Origin: Christensenella sp. UBA4379
Lineage (GTDB): Bacteria > Bacillota > Clostridia > Christensenellales > Aristaeellaceae
DNA length: 6,100 bases
Direction of reading: 5' to 3'
Assembly: GCA_002391225.1 (NCBI GenBank)
Contig: DGRV01000088.1
Span: 33,897 to 39,996, forward strand
A model generated the notes under the pieces. That model was given only the letters and a program-made list of their open reading frames with translations, made no database searches and had not been told where the DNA came from. The first letter of the stretch is position 1. Each line of letters opens with the position of its first letter. The translations under genes and the position numbers were made by a program. This document shows positions 1 through 5,305 of the stretch, piece by piece.

Positions 1-914
1 ATGACGTCCACCTGGTTGATGCGGAAGGGCAGGTCGCGGTAGGAGCGGCCCTTATTCATAAACACCTTGATGGCGTTGGGGCAGTTCATGGGCTTTAAAG
101 CCATGGTGTCCGGGCTGTCGAGGGTCTCGCCGGGCAGGATGAACATGCCGTCCATATAATGATCCCAGTGGCCGGAGGTCACCCACAGCTCCTTCTTGGA
201 GAGCACCGGGCCGGAAATTTCCTGGTAACCGTGCTCTTCGTGGATGCCGCGCCAGAAGGAAAGCAGGGCGTTGTACATCTTCCAGCCGCGGGGCAGCCAA
301 TAGGGCATACCGGGAGCGGTGGGATCCATCATAAACAGGTCCAGCTGGGGGCCGAGCTTCTTGTGGTCGCGCTCCAGCGCTTCCTGGATGAGGGCCTTGT
401 GCGCCTTGAGCTCGTCCCGGGTGGGGAAGGCCCAGACGTAAATGCGCTGCAGCATATCCTTGTGCTCGTCGCCGCGCCAGTACGCGCCGGACAGGGCGTG
501 GATTTCATACGCCACGCTCATCAGCTCCTGGCTGTTTTCCACGTGGGGGCCGCGGCACAGGTCGACAAAGTCGTCGCCGGTCCAGTAGATCGTAATGGTC
601 TCGTCCTCCGGCAGCTCTTCGATCAGCTCCGTCTTATACTTCTGGCCCTTGAAAATCTCCAGCGCTTCGGCGCGGGTGACCTCCTTGCGGGTCCAGGCTT
701 CGCGGCGCTTGATGATTTCCTTCATCTTTTCTTCGATCTTCGGGAAATCCTCCTGGGTGACGGAAGCGGGCAGCAGGAAATCGTAGTACAGCCCGTCCGC
801 GATCTGCGGGCCGATGGCGTACTGCACTTCCTTGCCGTACATCTCGATCACGGCCTTGGCCAGGATGTGCGCCAGCGAATGCCGGTACACGCTGAGAAAC
901 TGTTCCTTATCCAT
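1..914 (-). CDS. thrS: Threonyl-tRNA synthetase, TGS-less form (5' part, runs off left edge)
   Basis: Charges tRNA-Thr with threonine in the cytoplasm and hydrolyses mischarged Ser-tRNA. Only the first 304 codons are in the window. Seen: the editing (SAD) domain starts almost at residue 1, with the HxxxH pair H12/H16 (RHSLAHILA) and the second editing motif LCRGPHV (C120, H124), then GAYWRGD (143-149). The class II catalytic domain begins with QLDLF (190-194) and GHWDHY (248-253), and KPMNCPN (274-280) carries the presumed zinc ligand C278. The start is secure: AAGGAGG lies 8 nt upstream and an in-frame TAG at 960-962 precedes it with no other start. The N-terminal TGS (N1) domain, about 60 residues in E. 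coli ThrRS, is therefore absent. Two oddities: MNCPNA replaces the usual MNCPGH, and RINQVD (298-303) stands where RxxEFG is typical. It is transcribed divergently from ireB. Family assignment is firm; whether it is the only ThrRS of the cell cannot be told. Confidence 0.94.
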   Translation of the reverse strand, partial: MDKEQFLSVYRHSLAHILAKAVIEMYGKEVQYAIGPQIADGLYYDFLLPASVTQEDFPKIEEKMKEIIKRREAWTRKEVTRAEALEIFKGQKYKTELIEELPEDETITIYWTGDDFVDLCRGPHVENSQELMSVAYEIHALSGAYWRGDEHKDMLQRIYVWAFPTRDELKAHKALIQEALERDHKKLGPQLDLFMMDPTAPGMPYWLPRGWKMYNALLSFWRGIHEEHGYQEISGPVLSKKELWVTSGHWDHYMDGMFILPGETLDSPDTMALKPMNCPNAIKVFMNKGRSYRDLPFRINQVDV

Positions 915-922
915 ACATAAAA

Positions 923-929
923 CCTCCTT
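923..929 (-). promoter_or_regulatory. Ribosome binding site of thrS
   Basis: On the minus strand AAGGAGG, a full anti-16S match, lies 8 nt before ATG 914. Another ATG at 918-916 sits between but reads only three codons to a stop, so 914 is the start. This site decides that the protein lacks the TGS domain. Confidence 0.9.
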
Positions 930-1020
930 GACGGGACTTGCTGCCCCGCTTTTACGCGGCTACCGGCCGCATAATATTCCGGCGGCCGCCGGGCCAACCC
1001 GCCCGGCGTCCTGCCGTATA
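924..1020 (-). promoter_or_regulatory. Structured 5' leader of thrS (not a T-box)
   Basis: About 105 nt separate the predicted start of transcription from the ATG. On the minus strand the leader can form a perfect 8-bp hairpin, CGCCGGGC with GCCCGGCG around GGGTTG; a second stem, GGCCGC with GCGGCC, around an 11-nt AT-rich loop; and a small CCGC/GCGG hairpin with loop GTAAAA. It is too short for a T-box leader, and I see neither a T-box core motif nor a T-tailed terminator. Pairing that would hide the ribosome site is not obvious. Structure is seen; a regulatory role is inference. Confidence 0.4.
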
Positions 1021-1026
1021 AAAAGC

Positions 1027-1056
1027 ATTATAGAGCCGGAAAGGAAGGTTTGTCAA
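1027..1056 (-). promoter_or_regulatory. Sigma-A promoter of thrS
   Basis: Minus-strand TTGACA (1056-1051) and TATAAT (1032-1027) are both full consensus, separated by 18 bp. Transcription should start near 1020. The -35 box sits in the middle of a dyad (1042-1064). Confidence 0.85.
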
Positions 1057-1064
1057 ACCCTCCT
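1042..1064. promoter_or_regulatory. Dyad over the thrS -35 box, possible operator
   Basis: GGTTTG-T-CAAACC (1047-1059) is a perfect palindrome around one central base. It extends outward to AGGA (1042-1045) and TCCT (1061-1064), giving arms matching at 10 of 11 positions. The centre lies within the -35 hexamer (1051-1056), a position typical for a repressor site. No protein is identified. Confidence 0.4.
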
Positions 1065-1084
1065 GCTTCATTATTTTGACGGCC

Positions 1085-1131
1085 GCGGCTGGCCCCGGTC
1101 CTCTGGCAAAGAAAACTTTCCTTCCAGCCGC
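1085..1131. repeat. Inverted repeat in the divergent spacer
   Basis: GCGGCTGG (1085-1092) and CCAGCCGC (1124-1131) are perfect complements around a 31-nt interval that itself contains AAAG/CTTT. It lies between the thrS and ireB promoters. No T-tract follows on either strand, so it is not a plain terminator. Confidence 0.4.
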
Positions 1132-1163
1132 CGAATTCATGCTGTTTTTATCAAAAATCCCTG

Positions 1164-1192
1164 TTGCGGTGATGTTGAAAATAGTGTATAAT
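1164..1192 (+). promoter_or_regulatory. Sigma-A promoter of the ireB-ruvX operon
   Basis: TATAAT at 1187-1192 is preceded at 17 bp by TTGCGG (1164-1169), matching four of six -35 consensus bases. Transcription should start about 1199, giving a leader of about 30 nt. A 10-bp direct repeat, GTGAACAGAA, occurs at 1193-1202 and 1204-1213, just downstream of the -10 box. Confidence 0.7.
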
Positions 1193-1227
1193 GTGAACAG
1201 AACGTGAACAGAAAGGGGATGATCTCC

Positions 1228-1491
1228 GTGACTCAGCTGAACGGTACCACCAAATTCACCCGGTATACCGAGGGGCAGGAGACCGCTTCGGCCATTCTGG
1301 CCCACGTCTACAGCGCGCTGGAAGCGAAGGGGTACGACCCCATCACCCAGCTGACGGGCTTCATCCTGACCGGGGATCCGACCTACATCACCAGCTACAA
1401 CAACGCCCGGAGCCTCATCTGCCGTCTGGAGCGGGACGAAATTCTGGAGGAGCTGGTGCGCTACTATGTAGAGGGGAACTTTTCCCGCTGA
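1228..1491 (+). CDS. ireB: IreB-family regulatory phosphoprotein (UPF0297)
   Basis: An 87-residue small cytoplasmic protein. In Enterococcus faecalis, IreB is a target of the PASTA-domain Ser/Thr kinase IreK and its phosphatase IreP, and it lowers intrinsic cephalosporin resistance. Seen: the family core GYDPITQLTGFILTGDP (36-52), YITSYNNARSLI (54-65) and LERDEILEELVRYY (67-80), covering nearly the whole protein. The N-terminal TTKF (7-10) matches the threonine-bearing TMKF-type stretch of the family, where phosphorylation is known in E. faecalis. I chose GTG 1228 because AAAGGGG (1212-1218) lies 9 nt upstream; ATG 1219 would have no spacing and GTG 1204 no ribosome site. Length fits the family. 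TGA overlaps the ruvX ATG by one base, indicating coupled translation. Function here is by homology; no partner kinase is in the window. Confidence 0.93.
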   Translation: MTQLNGTTKFTRYTEGQETASAILAHVYSALEAKGYDPITQLTGFILTGDPTYITSYNNARSLICRLERDEILEELVRYYVEGNFSR

Positions 1492-2246
1492 TGGGCCGCG
1501 TACTGGGCCTGGATGTGGGGGATAAACGCATCGGCGTCGCCCTGAGCGACGAAACGCGGCTGATCGCCTCGCCCTACTGCGTGATTCAGAGCGTGGGCTG
1601 GGGGCCGGACAGCCGGAAGATCGCGGACATCATGCGTGAGACCGGGGCGGAGCTGATCGTCAGCGGCCTGCCCTACAACATGGACGGCAGCCTGGGCTTC
1701 CAGGCGAAAAAAGTACAGGATTTTCTGAAGGTCGTGGAGGGCCTCGGCTTCCGGGTGGAATGGATCGACGAGAGGCTCACTACCGTCTCCGCGCAGAACG
1801 CCCTGATCAAGGGCGGCATGCGCCGGGAGGACCGTCGCAACCATGTGGATAAAGTAGCCGCCGCCGTCATTCTGCAGACGTGGCTGGACAAAGAACGGGA
1901 AAAAAAGGAGCAACCTATGGCTGACAATGAAAAGAACCTCCGCATGGAGGAAGGCGGGGAGAACGACAACGAGCTGCCCGAAATCATCGAACTGACCGAC
2001 GACGACGGCAACGTCACCCGGTTTGAGTACATGACCACCATCGACTACCAGGGAGAGCTGTACGTCGCCCTCATGCTGGCCGATGAGGACGAGGAAAACG
2101 AAGAGGAAGAGGGCAACGTCGTCATCCTGAAAATCGAGCAGGACGAAAACGGGGAAGACATCTACGTCTCCATCGAGGACGAAGCCCTGGCGGACGCCGT
2201 GTTCCAGAAATTCCTGGACATGGTGGACGAGGCGGACTTGGAATAA
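1491..2246 (+). CDS. ruvX: RuvX/YqgF nuclease-fold protein fused in frame to a DUF1292 (YrzB-type) domain
   Basis: 251 residues in one open frame. Residues 1-139 are RuvX (YqgF), an RNase-H-fold protein implicated in 16S rRNA 5'-end maturation and annotated as a putative Holliday junction resolvase: GLDVGDKRIGVALSD (6-20) with first acidic residue D8, VSGLPYNMDGS (57-67), DERLTTVSAQ (98-107) and NHVDKVAAAVILQTWLD (121-137). This part alone equals a complete RuvX. Residues 143-251 form a very acidic DUF1292 domain (38 of 109 are Asp or Glu), with IIELTDDDGNVTRFEY, YVALMLADEDE and ILKIEQDENGEDIYVSIEDE. In related bacteria these are two adjacent genes. The start overlaps the ireB stop (TGATG), with GAGGGGA 13 nt upstream. 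At the junction are a seven-A run, an internal ribosome site and ATG 1917. The frame is certain; whether the protein is made fused, split or both is not. A single-base assembly error in the A run would also explain it. Confidence 0.92.
   Translation: MGRVLGLDVGDKRIGVALSDETRLIASPYCVIQSVGWGPDSRKIADIMRETGAELIVSGLPYNMDGSLGFQAKKVQDFLKVVEGLGFRVEWIDERLTTVSAQNALIKGGMRREDRRNHVDKVAAAVILQTWLDKEREKKEQPMADNEKNLRMEEGGENDNELPEIIELTDDDGNVTRFEYMTTIDYQGELYVALMLADEDEENEEEEGNVVILKIEQDENGEDIYVSIEDEALADAVFQKFLDMVDEADLE
1900..1907 (+). other. A AAA AAG slippery heptamer at the RuvX/DUF1292 junction
   Basis: Seven A residues (1900-1906) followed by G give GAA AAA AAG in the reading frame, placing A|AAA|AAG (1901-1907) in the register used by the programmed -1 site of E. 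coli dnaX. A -1 shift would continue GGA GCA ACC TAT GGC and end at TGA 1922-1924, giving a 144-residue RuvX. No strong upstream Shine-Dalgarno or close downstream stem is visible; the nearest small hairpin (CCTCC GCAT GGAGG, 1937-1950) begins 29 nt after the heptamer. Confidence 0.55.
1905..1910 (+). promoter_or_regulatory. Internal ribosome binding site for a separate DUF1292 protein
   Basis: AAGGAG ends 6 nt before ATG 1917, an ideal spacing inside the ruvX frame. It would start translation exactly where the DUF1292 domain begins. CCTCC at 1937-1941 is complementary to it and could form a weak anti-ribosome-site pairing. Confidence 0.7.
1917..2246 (+). CDS. DUF1292 domain protein (YrzB type) from an internal start
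   Basis: Alternative product of 109 residues, identical to residues 143-251 of the RuvX fusion. It has the usual length and ancestral position of a stand-alone YrzB/DUF1292 protein, the third gene of the ireB-ruvX-DUF1292 cluster. ATG 1917 has AAGGAG at 6-nt spacing, a better ribosome site than ruvX itself has. Residues about 19-108 (numbered from this start) cover the domain: a glycine-turn beta hairpin (TDDDGNVTRFEY), an acidic linker (DEDEENEEEE), a second hairpin (EQDENGEDIYVSIEDE) and a C-terminal helix. The family's biochemical role is unknown. I list it separately because the sequence supports independent initiation; it may exist beside or instead of the fusion. Confidence 0.6.
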   Translation: MADNEKNLRMEEGGENDNELPEIIELTDDDGNVTRFEYMTTIDYQGELYVALMLADEDEENEEEEGNVVILKIEQDENGEDIYVSIEDEALADAVFQKFLDMVDEADLE

Positions 2247-2290
2247 TCCTTCCATTGGCGAAACTCAACTATATTATTTTGCCCCTCGCG

Positions 2291-2322
2291 CCGTTTCCCG
2301 CTCCGCGCAGGAAACGGTTTTT
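2291..2322 (+). terminator. Rho-independent terminator of the ireB-ruvX operon
   Basis: Perfect 8-bp stem CCGTTTCC (2291-2298) with GGAAACGG (2310-2317), an 11-nt loop and TTTTT (2318-2322). It ends the operon 44 nt after the stop codon. A second inverted pair, AACTCAA (2262-2268) with TTGAGTT (2325-2331), brackets it and reaches up to the degV ribosome site. I see no clear degV promoter between terminator and gene, so degV may partly depend on read-through or a weak promoter. Confidence 0.85.
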
Positions 2323-2346
2323 GATTGAGTTCAAAGGAGTAGTTTT

Positions 2347-3237
2347 ATGAAACCCGATTACATCATCAGCTGCTGTTCCACCGCCGACCTTTCCAAGGAG
2401 CACTTTGAAAAGCGGGACATCCATTACGTCTGCTTCCACTACCAGCTGAACGGAAAGGACCTGCCGGACGACCTGGGGCAGACCATGCCCTTTGATCAGT
2501 TTTACCAGGCGATGGCGGACGGGGCGGAGACCCGCACCAGTCAGGTGAACGCGGAAGAATATCTGGCCTTTTTCGAGCCCTTCCTGAAGGATGGAAAGGA
2601 CATCCTGCACGTCACCCTGTCCAGCGGCATTTCCGGCACCATCAATTCCGCCATGGCCGCCGCGGACCAGCTGCGGGCCAAGTACCCGGAGAGGAAGATC
2701 TACGTCGTCGACTCCCTCGGTGCGTCCTCCGGCTACGGCCTGCTGATGGACGCCCTGGCCGACCGCCGGGACGAGGGCTACGACATCGACCGGCTCAAGG
2801 TCTGGGCCATTGAAAACCGGCTGCACGTCCATCACTGGTTCTTCTCCACCGATCTGACTTTCTACGTCCGGGGCGGGCGCATCAGCAAAGCCTCCGGCTT
2901 CGTGGGCACCCTGCTGCGCATCTGCCCCCTGCTCAATATGGACAACCTGGGCCGCCTGATCCCCCGGGAGAAGATCCGCACCAAGAAAAAGGTCATCGCC
3001 CAGATCGTGGACAAAATGGCCGAGCACGCGAACAAGGGCCTGGACTACGACGGAAAGTGTTTCATCAGCATGTCCGCCTGCCCGGAGGACGCCCGGGCCG
3101 TGGCCGACCTGGTGGAACAGCTCTTTCCTCACCTGAACGGTAAGGTGCTGATCAACTCCATCGGTACCACCATCGGCAGCCACACGGGCCCCGGGACGGT
3201 TGCGCTGTTCTTCTTTGGGGATGAAAGAGTAAACTAA
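2347..3237 (+). CDS. DegV family protein (FakB-type fatty-acid-binding protein)
   Basis: 296 residues, the normal length for DegV proteins. FakB proteins of this family bind a fatty acid and present it to the kinase FakA, which makes acyl-phosphate for phospholipid synthesis from external fatty acids. Seen: the N-terminal strand and STADL (11-15); the head-group motif RTSQVN (63-68); SSGISGT (92-98), the fatty-acid carboxylate motif; RGGRIS (175-180); and the C-terminal signature GSHTGPGTVALFFFG (277-291). No signal peptide or membrane segment, so cytoplasmic. ATG 2347 has AAAGGAG at 7-nt spacing. It stands alone after a terminator, with no fakA in the window, so its lipid ligand and partner are not shown. 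The name degV is avoided because Clostridia carry several paralogues. Confidence 0.95.
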   Translation: MKPDYIISCCSTADLSKEHFEKRDIHYVCFHYQLNGKDLPDDLGQTMPFDQFYQAMADGAETRTSQVNAEEYLAFFEPFLKDGKDILHVTLSSGISGTINSAMAAADQLRAKYPERKIYVVDSLGASSGYGLLMDALADRRDEGYDIDRLKVWAIENRLHVHHWFFSTDLTFYVRGGRISKASGFVGTLLRICPLLNMDNLGRLIPREKIRTKKKVIAQIVDKMAEHANKGLDYDGKCFISMSACPEDARAVADLVEQLFPHLNGKVLINSIGTTIGSHTGPGTVALFFFGDERVN

Positions 3238-3243
3238 AGTCCT

Positions 3244-3435
3244 TTGGCGGGGGAATCCTTCCCCCGCCAATGCCACCCCTTGGGCGGATTTTCCTCTCGC
3301 TTCGCTCCCGGGCGGAAAATCCGTAAGGAAAGAATTTTTGCTCCCGCTCCGCAAGCTCCGCTCCACAAAAATTCATCCTCGCACCGCGCATGTCGCTGCT
3401 GCGGATTACACTTGGAGGGGCTGCGGCCCCTCCAA
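3244..3435 (+). repeat. Intergenic hairpin-chain element, copy A
   Basis: Four perfect hairpins in 192 bp. A1: TTGGCGGGGGAA/TTCCCCCGCCAA, 12 bp, 3-nt loop (3244-3270), six nt after the degV stop. A2: CGGATTTTCC/GGAAAATCCG (3285-3294, 3314-3323). A3: GAATTTTTG/CAAAAATTC (3332-3340, 3366-3374). A4: TTGGAGGGGC/GCCCCTCCAA with loop TGCG (3412-3435). Between A3 and A4 lies a 23-base block (3385-3407) that recurs exactly, inverted, at 5333-5355. A2, A3, the block and A4 are colinear with copy B, with the same 8-nt A2-A3 spacer length. No hairpin has a T-tract. A1 may still end or protect the degV transcript. It encodes no credible protein. Confidence 0.85.
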
Positions 3436-3543
3436 ACCACCCCCGGTTCTTATGCTTGATAATCTTTTTTATCACGTCATACGGTATTTTGTTCCGCTTT
3501 GCCCGTAACCATTGCGTAAAAATTGTTCATAATTTGTACACAA

Positions 3544-3582
3544 AACCCCGTTCCGCGATTGACAGCCATTCCGGACGGGGTT
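3544..3582. promoter_or_regulatory. Inverted repeat bracketing the -35 box of the secreted-protein gene
   Basis: AACCCCGT (3544-3551) and ACGGGGTT (3575-3582) are exact complements whose starts are 31 bp apart, about three helical turns. The -35 hexamer lies between the arms and the right arm touches the first base of the -10 box. This is a reasonable operator geometry; no regulator is known. Confidence 0.4.
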
Positions 3583-3587
3583 ATAAT
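3559..3587 (+). promoter_or_regulatory. Fully consensus sigma-A promoter of the secreted-protein gene
   Basis: TTGACA (3559-3564), 17-bp spacer, TATAAT (3582-3587): both boxes and the spacing are ideal. Transcription should start near 3594. The GGAGG at 3591-3595 lies at the predicted start and is unlikely to serve as a ribosome site. Confidence 0.9.
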
Positions 3588-3593
3588 ATAGGA

Positions 3594-3713
3594 GGAAAAA
3601 GAGGTTTTGGGCAGACCGGTTCCCGCGCGCACGAACGCCCGGGGAATGGTCTCCTTCCGTTTTCCTGCGGACAAGCTGTCCGCTGACGCCCCCTATGAGA
3701 GAGGTTGAAAAAG
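3594..3713 (+). promoter_or_regulatory. Structured 120-nt leader of the secreted-protein gene
   Basis: Two stems are visible: AGACC-GG-TTCCC (3613-3624) with GGGAA-T-GGTCT (3642-3652), and the perfect hairpin GCGGACA/TGTCCGC with loop AGC (3667-3683). The ribosome site GAGAGAGG (3697-3704) follows at 9 nt from ATG 3714. It matches no riboswitch class I recognise. It could stabilise the mRNA or regulate it. Confidence 0.4.
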
Positions 3714-5174
3714 ATGAAGAAACAGTACCGCTTCCTGAGCGTTCTGCTGATCGCCGCCCTGCTGGCAGCCGTTCCCGCGGCCGTCCAGGCGGAATATGAC
3801 GCAGGGGTCAGTGTCTATATCCCGAATAAAATCGAACGGCTGCATCTGCCGGACATGCCGGAGTACATCGCCCTTTTCACCCGCACGCAGAGCATCGCCA
3901 CCTACGGGAATCCGAAGGATCCGACCGATCCCTGCCCGATCCTGCCGGTCAGCGAGCCGGACATCGAGCTGTTCTTCTCCGAACAGCCGGAATGGGCGGC
4001 CGTCCTCTGGTCCGAAGGCATCGAATACATCAATGTCAACGAAGCCGGCTATGCTAGGGTTTCTTCCTCGGGGCACAAGCTGCAGCCCGGCATCGTTTCC
4101 GGCACCATGGTGGTCAAGGATGAGAACGGCAAAGAGAAACGGGTGTGGGCCGCCACCACCGCGGATCATACGGCCGGCGATCCTGTTCCGCAGGAAATGC
4201 TGGACGGCGCCTACATGGCCAGCAAGGACGGCGTGACCGTCCTGTACCGCCGCAACGGGACCCCGGTGTGGGTGGAATACTCCATCCCCGACGATTTTTA
4301 CAAGACCGGAATCGACGGCGCGGTCACGACCGTACGCTACGAACGCGTGGTAGTCCCCGGCGACCGTTATATATTTAAAAAGGATTCAGAAGGCAAAACC
4401 GTAAAGCACAATCTCAAGGGCAATGTGATCATTATTACCCTGGAAGACGGTGAATCCTATTACATCGATACTTTCGACTACACCAAATTAGATTTAGAAG
4501 ACTTGGGCGTTTTTGACGGCGTGGTTACGCCGATGGACGGCTACGTCAGTATCAAGCTTTATCAGGACGGTATCTTTGTAGAAGAGTTCAATTTTACCAA
4601 CAGTCAATTTGTCAATATGACAAAGGAAAACCATCTGGACCTCAGTCATTACAAAAACGCCGTCCCCGGCAAAGATTCCTACGTGCATTTTTACTACACC
4701 ACCTGGTATATCTCCCAGGTCGTCACCACCTATCCGGACGACATCAACTACATCGTCCGGGTGGAAAGCGACTGGAAGAACAACTCCGGCCAGTTCCTGT
4801 GGGGCTACAAGATCACCTATGCCACCAGCGCGAAGGAACGCTACAAGATCACCTACATGCCCTATACCACCACCATCCTGGAAGACCACGGCACCAACAA
4901 GTTCTACGAGTGGGACGATCCGACCTATCCCAGCACAGACCTGGAAGCGTATTTTGAGGCCATGGGAGCGGAGGACGCTTCTGACTACCACGGCATGTAT
5001 CTCCACCACTACGAGGAAGATACCCCCATTTACGGGGAATACACCGACGGGACGCTGGAACTGGTATCCGGCAGCGGCGATTTCCTGAACTACTGGTACG
5101 AAAAAGGCCACGGCGCCCGGGTGTATAAGTACCTGTATCCCTGCACCTATTTCAGCACTCCGAGATACAGATAA
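3714..5174 (+). CDS. Secreted protein of unknown function
   Basis: 486 residues; I recognise no family. Residues 1-26 are a classic Sec signal peptide: KKQYR, a hydrophobic stretch LLIAALLAAV, and VQA before the likely cleavage at E27. No lipobox, LPxTG motif, further membrane segment or repeat anchor is seen, so the 460-residue mature protein is probably released or loosely wall-bound. It is rich in Tyr, Asp, Thr and Trp and looks beta-rich. Its only cysteines are C74 and C477, near opposite ends, which could form a disulfide. A short motif, YKITY, occurs twice (365-369 and 377-381). ATG 3714 is chosen because GAGAGAGG lies 9 nt upstream; TTG 3705 directly abuts that site. Bases about 4365-4680 (residues about 218-322) are clearly AT-richer than the rest. 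The gene has its own consensus promoter and terminator and lies between two inward-facing hairpin elements. Enzyme, adhesin and binding protein all remain possible. Confidence 0.85.
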   Translation: MKKQYRFLSVLLIAALLAAVPAAVQAEYDAGVSVYIPNKIERLHLPDMPEYIALFTRTQSIATYGNPKDPTDPCPILPVSEPDIELFFSEQPEWAAVLWSEGIEYINVNEAGYARVSSSGHKLQPGIVSGTMVVKDENGKEKRVWAATTADHTAGDPVPQEMLDGAYMASKDGVTVLYRRNGTPVWVEYSIPDDFYKTGIDGAVTTVRYERVVVPGDRYIFKKDSEGKTVKHNLKGNVIIITLEDGESYYIDTFDYTKLDLEDLGVFDGVVTPMDGYVSIKLYQDGIFVEEFNFTNSQFVNMTKENHLDLSHYKNAVPGKDSYVHFYYTTWYISQVVTTYPDDINYIVRVESDWKNNSGQFLWGYKITYATSAKERYKITYMPYTTTILEDHGTNKFYEWDDPTYPSTDLEAYFEAMGAEDASDYHGMYLHHYEEDTPIYGEYTDGTLELVSGSGDFLNYWYEKGHGARVYKYLYPCTYFSTPRYR

Positions 5175-5197
5175 TTTAAAACCCATCACTGACAGAC

Positions 5198-5237
5198 AAG
5201 CAAGCGGCGGAAGTTCGTTTTCCGGCGCTTGCTTTTT
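5198..5237 (+). terminator. Rho-independent terminator of the secreted-protein gene
   Basis: A 15-bp stem with one G-G mismatch, AAGCAAGCGGCGGAA (5198-5212) against TTCCGGCGCTTGCTT (5220-5234), a 7-nt loop and a T-tract at 5233-5237. It lies 23 nt after the stop codon. The stretch 5238-5302 that follows shows no gene or clear signal. Confidence 0.9.
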
Positions 5238-5305
5238 CATTTGAGGATCGTATCTATTCAGACTTCTGAAATCAAAGGCAAATCAAACACTTAACAGAGG
5301 GGGTG

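Noticed and set aside
924..1200. T-box riboswitch upstream of thrS
   Set aside because: The transcribed leader is only about 105 nt, with no T-box core sequence and no terminator/antiterminator pair.
1464..2255. Long open frame on the minus strand opposite ruvX
   Set aside because: It mirrors the codon structure of the GC-rich ruvX-DUF1292 gene, has no family features, and overlaps a firmly identified gene. The same holds for long minus-strand frames opposite degV and the secreted-protein gene, and for the plus-strand frames opposite thrS.
3244..3270. Hairpin A1 as a normal rho-independent terminator for degV
   Set aside because: The stem is very strong, but the following bases are TGCCACCCC rather than T-rich. 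It may still affect the transcript end.
3458..3473. Terminator at GATAA...TTATC
   Set aside because: Only five A/T-rich pairs, and the T-run lies in the loop rather than after the stem.
3646..3708. A 20-codon reading frame in the leader of the secreted-protein gene, ending just before its start
   Set aside because: GGGGA directly abuts its ATG with no spacing, and it shows no run of regulatory codons; it is probably chance. A TTG start at 3607 in the same frame is no better supported.
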